Part shown: in pieces, positions 5,432 through 9,045 of the stretch
How the letters are laid out: each line of letters begins with the position of its first letter
How positions within the stretch are numbered: position 1 is the first letter of the stretch
Source of the DNA: Pseudomonadota bacterium
GTDB taxonomy: Bacteria; Pseudomonadota; Gammaproteobacteria; Steroidobacterales; Steroidobacteraceae
NCBI GenBank assembly: GCA_021808035.1
Contig: JAKBCG010000081.1
Span: forward strand, 1 to 9,045
Length of the DNA: 9,045 bases
Direction: 5' to 3'
Program-made: the position numbers and the translations under genes
Notes under the pieces: model-generated
Told to the model about the DNA's origin: nothing
The model's input: the letters and a program-made list of their open reading frames with translations, nothing else
Database searches by the model: none

Positions 5432-6796
5432 TCAGCACTCGGGGACGTTCACCGCGAGGCCGCCCTGCGAGGTCTCCTTGTAGATCGTCGACATGTCGTT
5501 GCCGGTCTGGCGCATCGTCGAGATCACCTGGTCGAGCGAGACCTTGTGCGTGCCGTCGCCGCGCAGCGCGAGGCGCGCCGCATTGATCGCCTTGACCGAG
5601 CCCATCGCGTTGCGCTCGATGCACGGGATCTGGACGAGCCCGGCCACCGGGTCGCAAGTGAGCCCGAGGTTGTGCTCCATTCCGATCTCGGCGGCGTTCT
5701 CGATCTGTTGATTGCTGCCGTTGAGCGCGGAGACCAGGCCACCGGCCGCCATCGAGCAGGCGACGCCGACCTCGCCCTGGCAGCCCATTTCGGCTCCCGA
5801 GATCGACGCGTTCTTCTTGTAGAGCATGCCGATCGCGGCCGCGGTCAGCAGGAAGCGGATCACGCCCTCGTCGTCGGCGCCCGGCTCGAAGCGGCGATAG
5901 TAGTGCAGCACCGCGGGCACGATCCCGGCCGCGCCGTTCGTCGGCGCGGTCACGACCTGGCCGCCGGCCGCATTCTCCTCGTTGACCGCGAGCGCGTACA
6001 CGTTCACCCAGTCGAGCGCGTGCATCGGGCTGTCGGGATCGCCGCTCATCAGCTGCCGGTAGAGCTTCGGCGCGCGGCGGCGCACGCCGAGCACGCCCGG
6101 CAGGAGCCCCTGCGCCTCGAAACCGCGGCGCACGCAGTCCTGCATCACCTGCCAGATCCGCAGCAGCCCCGTGCGGACCTCGGCCGCGCTGCGCCAGGCG
6201 CGCTCGCGCGCGAACATGATCTCGTGGATCTCGAGCCCGCTCGTGCGGCCGACCTCGAGCAGTTCGGTCGCGGAGTCGAACTCGTAGGGCGGGCGCGCGC
6301 GGGCCTCGCCGGCGGCCGCCGCCGCACCCGCCTGGACCACGAAGCCGCCGCCGATGCTGTAGTACTCCTCGCGCGCGAGGATCGCGCCGCCCGCGTCCTG
6401 CGCGGTGAAACGCATCCCGTTCGAGTGTCCGGGCAGCACCTGATCGAAATGGAACAGCAGATTCAGCGGTTCGTCGAACGCGATCTCGTGGCGGCCGGCG
6501 AGCCGGATGCGCCGCTCGGCGCGGATGCGCTGCAGGGTCGGCTCGATGACGCCGGAGTCGATCGTGTCCGGCCGCGCGCCCTCGAGGCCGAGCAACACCG
6601 CGCGATCGGTGCAGTGGCCATGCCCGGTGAGCGCGAGCGAGCCGTAGAGCTGCGCCGAGACCTGCGCGGTCCGCTCGAGGAGTCCGCGCGCGGCGAGCGC
6701 ATCGACGAATTCACGGGCCGCGTTCATCGGTCCCATCGTGTGCGAACTCGATGGGCCGATCCCGATCTTGAAAATGTCGAAAACGCTCAAACTCAT
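5432..6796 (-). CDS. sdaA: L-serine dehydratase, iron-sulfur dependent, single-chain
   Basis: This 454-residue enzyme deaminates L-serine to pyruvate and ammonia in the cytoplasm using a [4Fe-4S] cluster. The length equals that of E. coli SdaA as I remember it. The N-terminal beta domain begins FDIFKIGIGPSSSHTMGPM; the C-terminal alpha domain holds APTNGAAGIVPA and the cluster region. C339, C381 and C392 match in spacing the three cluster cysteines known from this family (343, 385, 396), in GCQGEVGVAC, TCDPV and IPCIERN. The last residue, C454, corresponds to the C-terminal cysteine that in the Legionella enzyme folds into the active site and binds the cluster as an intrinsic inhibitor. The ATG at 6796 gives the family's usual N-terminus; no ribosome site precedes it, but a TATCAT hexamer lies six bases upstream. 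The gene ends 11 bases from the convergent PEPC-like gene. The sdaB and tdcG paralogues cannot be told apart from sdaA by sequence alone. Confidence 0.96.
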   Translation of the reverse strand: MSLSVFDIFKIGIGPSSSHTMGPMNAAREFVDALAARGLLERTAQVSAQLYGSLALTGHGHCTDRAVLLGLEGARPDTIDSGVIEPTLQRIRAERRIRLAGRHEIAFDEPLNLLFHFDQVLPGHSNGMRFTAQDAGGAILAREEYYSIGGGFVVQAGAAAAAGEARARPPYEFDSATELLEVGRTSGLEIHEIMFARERAWRSAAEVRTGLLRIWQVMQDCVRRGFEAQGLLPGVLGVRRRAPKLYRQLMSGDPDSPMHALDWVNVYALAVNEENAAGGQVVTAPTNGAAGIVPAVLHYYRRFEPGADDEGVIRFLLTAAAIGMLYKKNASISGAEMGCQGEVGVACSMAAGGLVSALNGSNQQIENAAEIGMEHNLGLTCDPVAGLVQIPCIERNAMGSVKAINAARLALRGDGTHKVSLDQVISTMRQTGNDMSTIYKETSQGGLAVNVPEC

Positions 6797-6802
6797 GACA
6801 TG

Positions 6803-6808
6803 ATGATA
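6803..6808 (-). promoter_or_regulatory. -10-like hexamer just upstream of sdaA
   Basis: On the minus strand TATCAT matches five of six consensus -10 positions. It is separated by six bases from the sdaA ATG, which would place the transcription start at or next to the start codon. No convincing -35 is seen at the right distance. Together with the missing ribosome site this hints at a leaderless mRNA. Confidence 0.28.
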
Positions 6809-6932
6809 CACAGCGGCCGAACCCGTGCTTGTCTGGACCGGTCGCGCACTTATCTCCGCGGGCCGCCGCGGCGAACCTTGGAGGGCGGACGGTGTCAACG
6901 AGGCGAGGATGGACGGGATCGAGCAACGCGCG

Positions 6933-6938
6933 AGGAGG
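6933..6938 (+). promoter_or_regulatory. Strong ribosome binding site fixing the lipoprotein start
   Basis: AGGAGG lies nine bases before the ATG at 6948 and decides between several in-frame starts. The longer reading from 6825 would add 41 residues in front of the signal peptide and has no such site. Confidence 0.8.
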
Positions 6939-6947
6939 CGCGGCCAG

Positions 6948-7493
6948 ATGAAACCCGGGATGATGCGACGCAGTAATCGAGATCGGCGGGTCCGGGCACT
7001 GGCTGCCGTCGGCATGGCGGCGGTGTTGCTCAGTGGCTGCGTCGCGGAACCCGTGCGACCCGCCGCTTACGCGCCGCCGCCTCCGCCGCGCTTGTTCGTG
7101 TATCCCTCGCGCGGCCAGAGTCCCGACCAGATGGCCCGCGACCGCTACGATTGTCACGTCTGGGCCGTGCAGCAGACCGGCGTCGATCCGACGAATCCCA
7201 ATACCCCGCCGGTCGAGCGCGTGGTCGTCGCGCCTGCGCCGGGCGCGGGCACGGTCGCCGGCGCGGTCGGCGGCGCGATCGTCGGCTCGATGATCGGCGG
7301 CGACGACGACGGTGGCGCGGGCATGCTGCTCGGCGGACTCGCGGGGGCGATGATCGGCTCCGCAGCCGACGCGAACGCCCAGGCGCAGGCCCAGGCGGCG
7401 AATCGGCAGCTCGCCGGCCAGATCGCGGCCGCGAACGCGTATCGGCGGGCGATCTCGGCCTGTCTCGAGGCCCGCGGCTACACGGTGAGGTGA
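6948..7493 (+). CDS. Glycine-zipper lipoprotein, 17-kDa surface antigen-like
   Basis: This is a 181-residue predicted lipoprotein. A basic N-terminus (MKPGMMRRSNRDRRVR) and hydrophobic segment lead to the lipobox L28-S-G-C31, so C31 should be lipidated. A proline run follows, then DRYDCHVWAVQQTGVDP (residues 65-81), a motif usual in this glycine-zipper family. The zipper covers about residues 100-138, with two GxxxG-type helices (AGAVGGAIVGSMIGG and LLGGLAGAMIGS) interrupted by an acidic DDDGG turn. An AQAQAQAA stretch precedes the conserved ending YRRAISACLEARGY. C69 and C172 could pair. Relatives such as the Rickettsia 17-kDa antigen are outer-membrane lipoproteins whose biochemical role is unclear; the zipper may insert in or pack against the membrane. 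It is transcribed divergently from sdaA across a 151-base gap and convergently with fdhD. A shared function with either is not apparent. Confidence 0.9.
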   Translation: MKPGMMRRSNRDRRVRALAAVGMAAVLLSGCVAEPVRPAAYAPPPPPRLFVYPSRGQSPDQMARDRYDCHVWAVQQTGVDPTNPNTPPVERVVVAPAPGAGTVAGAVGGAIVGSMIGGDDDGGAGMLLGGLAGAMIGSAADANAQAQAQAANRQLAGQIAAANAYRRAISACLEARGYTVR

Positions 7494-7512
7494 GCCGGGC
7501 GGCAGCTCGCGC

Positions 7513-7550
7513 GCGGCGGATTCAGTCCCGTGCGGCGGATTCAGTCCTTG
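7513..7550. repeat. 19-bp tandem duplication spanning the fdhD stop codon
   Basis: Bases 7513-7531 and 7532-7550 are adjacent copies; the first 16 bases of each (GCGGCGGATTCAGTCC) are identical. The second copy contains the last codons and stop of fdhD on the minus strand; the first lies in the 47-base gap between the convergent lipoprotein gene and fdhD. The period is not a multiple of three. It looks like a recent slippage duplication with no evident role. Confidence 0.75.
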
Positions 7551-8443
7551 GCCGGCGGCGCGACCGGTGGCGGCGCCGGAGGGCTCAGCCGTTCCGGATG
7601 CGCGTAGACGTTGCAGTGCCGCTCGCGCAGGAACCCGATCAGGGTGAGCCCGGTCGACTCGGCCAGGTTCACCGCGAGGCTCGACGGCGCGCCGATCGCG
7701 GCCAGGACCGATACCCCCGCCCGCAGTGCTTTCTGGACGAGTTCGAAGCTCGCCCGGCCGCTCAGCAGCACGATCCGGTCCGTGAACGGGAGCTGCCCGG
7801 CGAGCAACGCGCGTCCGACCAGCTTGTCGAACGCGTTGTGCCGGCCGACGTCCTCGGCGACGTCGAGCAGCGCGCCGCCCAAGTCGAACAACGCCGCCGC
7901 ATGGATTCCGCCGGTGTCGCCAAACCGCGCTTGCGCCGCGCGCATTCGCGGCGGCAGATCGAGCAGGGTCGACAGCGCGACCGGCGCGCTCGGCGCGATC
8001 CGGCTCGCGGCGGCGCGCGCGATCGCGGCGTCGAGACCGGTCGTTCCGCAGACCCCGCACGCGGCGCCGGCGCTGAAGCGGCGCGCGGCCGGCTGCGCAT
8101 CGACCGCGAGCGCGGTTGTGAGCCGCACGTTCACCACGTTCGGCCGGCGCGTGCTCGTCTCGATCGCCTCGAGGTCGCCGGGCGCGTTCACGACGCCCTC
8201 CCCGAACAGCAGGCCGGCCGCGAGCGCCTCGTCGTCGCCGGGAGTGCGCATGGTCGCGCCGAACGACACCGGTTCCTGCCCGAGCGCCGGGTGGTGCAGC
8301 AGCACTTCGAGCGGTGCCTCGACCGCCACGCGGTCGGTGCCCGCGGCGCGGCCGTCCGGCGTGTGGCGCTCGATCGGCACCGAGCGCACGCCGCTGCGCG
8401 GCGGGTGCGCCGCATCGACCTGATCTCGGAGTTTGCCCGTCAT
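7541..8443 (-). CDS. fdhD: FdhD, formate dehydrogenase sulfurtransferase/accessory protein
   Basis: This is a 300-residue FdhD-family protein. In E. coli FdhD takes sulfur from the cysteine desulfurase IscS and transfers it to the molybdenum cofactor, which formate dehydrogenases need for activity. The family signatures are all present: VEAPLEVLLH near the N-terminus, the CxxC loop C129-G-V-C132 in AACGVCGTT (E. coli C121 and C124), EDVGRHNAFDKL, and LSGRASFELVQKAL followed by a conserved SSLAV. The protein ends in a proline-rich tail of about 15 residues (PPAPPPVAPPAKD) that I do not expect in most members. The ATG at 8443 has a CCAGG immediately before it, which is a poor ribosome site; a TATCAT lies eight bases upstream. 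No formate dehydrogenase or molybdenum cofactor genes are in the window. It is divergent from gabT with 57 bases between the two starts. Confidence 0.95.
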   Translation of the reverse strand: MTGKLRDQVDAAHPPRSGVRSVPIERHTPDGRAAGTDRVAVEAPLEVLLHHPALGQEPVSFGATMRTPGDDEALAAGLLFGEGVVNAPGDLEAIETSTRRPNVVNVRLTTALAVDAQPAARRFSAGAACGVCGTTGLDAAIARAAASRIAPSAPVALSTLLDLPPRMRAAQARFGDTGGIHAAALFDLGGALLDVAEDVGRHNAFDKLVGRALLAGQLPFTDRIVLLSGRASFELVQKALRAGVSVLAAIGAPSSLAVNLAESTGLTLIGFLRERHCNVYAHPERLSPPAPPPVAPPAKD

Positions 8444-8486
8444 CCTGGCTAATGATACCGTTCGCCGATCCAAGCACACCACGCCG

Positions 8487-8491
8487 AGGAG
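8487..8491 (+). promoter_or_regulatory. Ribosome binding site of gabT
   Basis: AGGAG, within GAGGAGA, lies nine bases before the ATG at 8501. This fixes the gabT start in a reading frame that has no stop before the right edge. Confidence 0.75.
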
Positions 8492-8500
8492 ACAACGTCC

Positions 8501-9045
8501 ATGTCGAAGACCGCGGAACTGAAGGCACGGCAGGCGAAGGCGGTGCCGAGCGGCGTCTCGAGCAAGTCGATCTACGTCGCGAAGGCCGAGAACGCGGAAC
8601 TCTGGGACGTCGACGGCCGGCGGTTCATCGATTTCGCGGCCGGGATCGCGGTCGTGAACACCGGGCATCGCCACCCGCGGGTGGTCGAGGCGGTCGCGCG
8701 GCAGCTCGAGGCGTTCGCTCATACCTGTTTCCACGTCGCCCCGTACGAGTCCTACGTGCGGCTCGCCGAGCGAATGAACGCGATCGCGCCCGGGGACTTT
8801 CCGAAGAAGACCCTGTTCCTGAACTCGGGCGCGGAGGCGGTCGAGAACGCGATCAAGATCGCGCGCATCGCGACCAAGCGCTCGGCGGTCGTCGCGTTCA
8901 CCGGCGGCTTCCACGGCCGCACGCTCCTCGCGATGGGCCTGACCGGCAAGGTGATGCCCTACAAGCGCGGTTTCGGGCCGTTCCCCGCCGAGATCTACCA
9001 CGCGACCTTCCCGATCCCGTACCGCGGGATCACGACCGAACAGGC
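8501..9045 (+). CDS. gabT: 4-aminobutyrate aminotransferase, N-terminal part, cut by window end
   Basis: The frame is open from the ATG to the right edge and codes 181 complete residues of a class III PLP-dependent aminotransferase normally about 425 long. It should transfer the amino group of 4-aminobutyrate to 2-oxoglutarate, giving succinate semialdehyde and glutamate. It follows E. coli GabT closely as I remember it: WDVDGRRFIDFAAGIAVVNTGH, HTCFHVAPYESY, PGDFPKKTLFLNSGAEAVENAIKIAR, and GGFHGRTLLAMGLTGKVMPYK. N108-S-G-A111 is the PLP-phosphate loop, and F137-H138 carries the aromatic residue that stacks on the cofactor. The PLP lysine lies beyond the window. A related acetylornithine or beta-alanine aminotransferase is less likely given the GabT-specific wording, but the missing part would settle it. 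It has a good ribosome site and is divergent from fdhD. Confidence 0.9.
   Translation, partial: MSKTAELKARQAKAVPSGVSSKSIYVAKAENAELWDVDGRRFIDFAAGIAVVNTGHRHPRVVEAVARQLEAFAHTCFHVAPYESYVRLAERMNAIAPGDFPKKTLFLNSGAEAVENAIKIARIATKRSAVVAFTGGFHGRTLLAMGLTGKVMPYKRGFGPFPAEIYHATFPIPYRGITTEQ

Noticed and set aside
2634..5657. Open minus-strand frame of about 1000 codons opposite the PEPC-like gene
   Set aside because: The translation is a low-complexity Arg/Ala/Asp/His/Pro mix with no domain. In DNA this GC-rich, stops are rare on the opposite strand of a long gene, and the plus strand clearly encodes a PEPC.
6856..6871. CCGCGG-gccg-CCGCGG hairpin between sdaA and the lipoprotein gene
   Set aside because: Each arm is itself a common GC palindrome expected often by chance in this composition, and there is no T-run or link to a start site.
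4223..6976. Plus-strand frame of 917 codons crossing the ppc end and the whole of sdaA
   Set aside because: It runs out of frame through ppc and antisense to sdaA, with low-complexity product and no recognisable motif; it is a GC-driven shadow.
5432..7015. Upstream-extended start for sdaA
   Set aside because: The extra 73 residues overlap the lipoprotein gene and its ribosome site and precede the family's normal N-terminus FDIFKIGIGPSSSHT.
6711..8528. Minus-strand frame of 605 codons across the lipoprotein gene and part of fdhD
   Set aside because: Same reason: it is antisense to a clear lipoprotein and out of frame with fdhD, and the sequence is arginine-rich filler.

Overview
The window is a GC-rich proteobacterial chromosome segment. 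The genes look most like those of gammaproteobacteria: the PEP-carboxylase-type protein has Xanthomonas-like motif wording, the L-serine dehydratase is the E. coli/Legionella single-chain type, and a GabT-type aminotransferase, FdhD and a 17-kDa-antigen-like glycine-zipper lipoprotein are also present. I cannot name the genus. There are no RNA genes, insertion sequences, phage genes or CRISPR arrays.

Left part (1-2184, all minus strand): four genes read leftward. A TlpA/ResA-like periplasmic thioredoxin (1678-2184) is followed by three proteins I do not recognise: a small secreted protein (1070-1495), a two-helix membrane protein with cysteine clusters at both ends (688-966), and a membrane-anchored protein running off the left edge (1-630). 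The DNA left of about 1500 is visibly less GC-rich than the rest, which suggests an accessory or lineage-specific islet.

Centre (2185-5420): a divergent intergenic region with a palindrome, a 7-bp dyad, a 20-bp imperfect direct repeat and a promoter-like element leads into a two-gene plus-strand unit. It holds a 116-residue protein of unknown function (2347-2697) and, two bases later, a 906-residue phosphoenolpyruvate carboxylase homologue (2700-5420). This is the most interesting part of the window. The protein keeps the PEPC fold motifs and several catalytic residues. However, the positions of two of the three PEP-phosphate arginines, the active-site lysine and one metal-binding glutamate are changed. 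It may be a PEPC-derived enzyme with altered chemistry, or a pseudoenzyme, with the small protein as a possible partner.

Right part (5432-9045): L-serine dehydratase (sdaA, minus) ends 11 bases from the PEPC-like gene. It is followed by a divergent lipoprotein gene (6948-7493, plus), fdhD (7541-8443, minus, convergent with the lipoprotein gene), and the first 40% or so of gabT (8501 to the right edge, plus). Serine dehydratase feeds pyruvate, GabT feeds the TCA cycle through succinate semialdehyde, and FdhD activates molybdenum formate dehydrogenases. These look like separately transcribed housekeeping genes rather than one pathway. Every gap over 100 bases is described in the features or findings; no gene-free stretch exceeds 300 bases.
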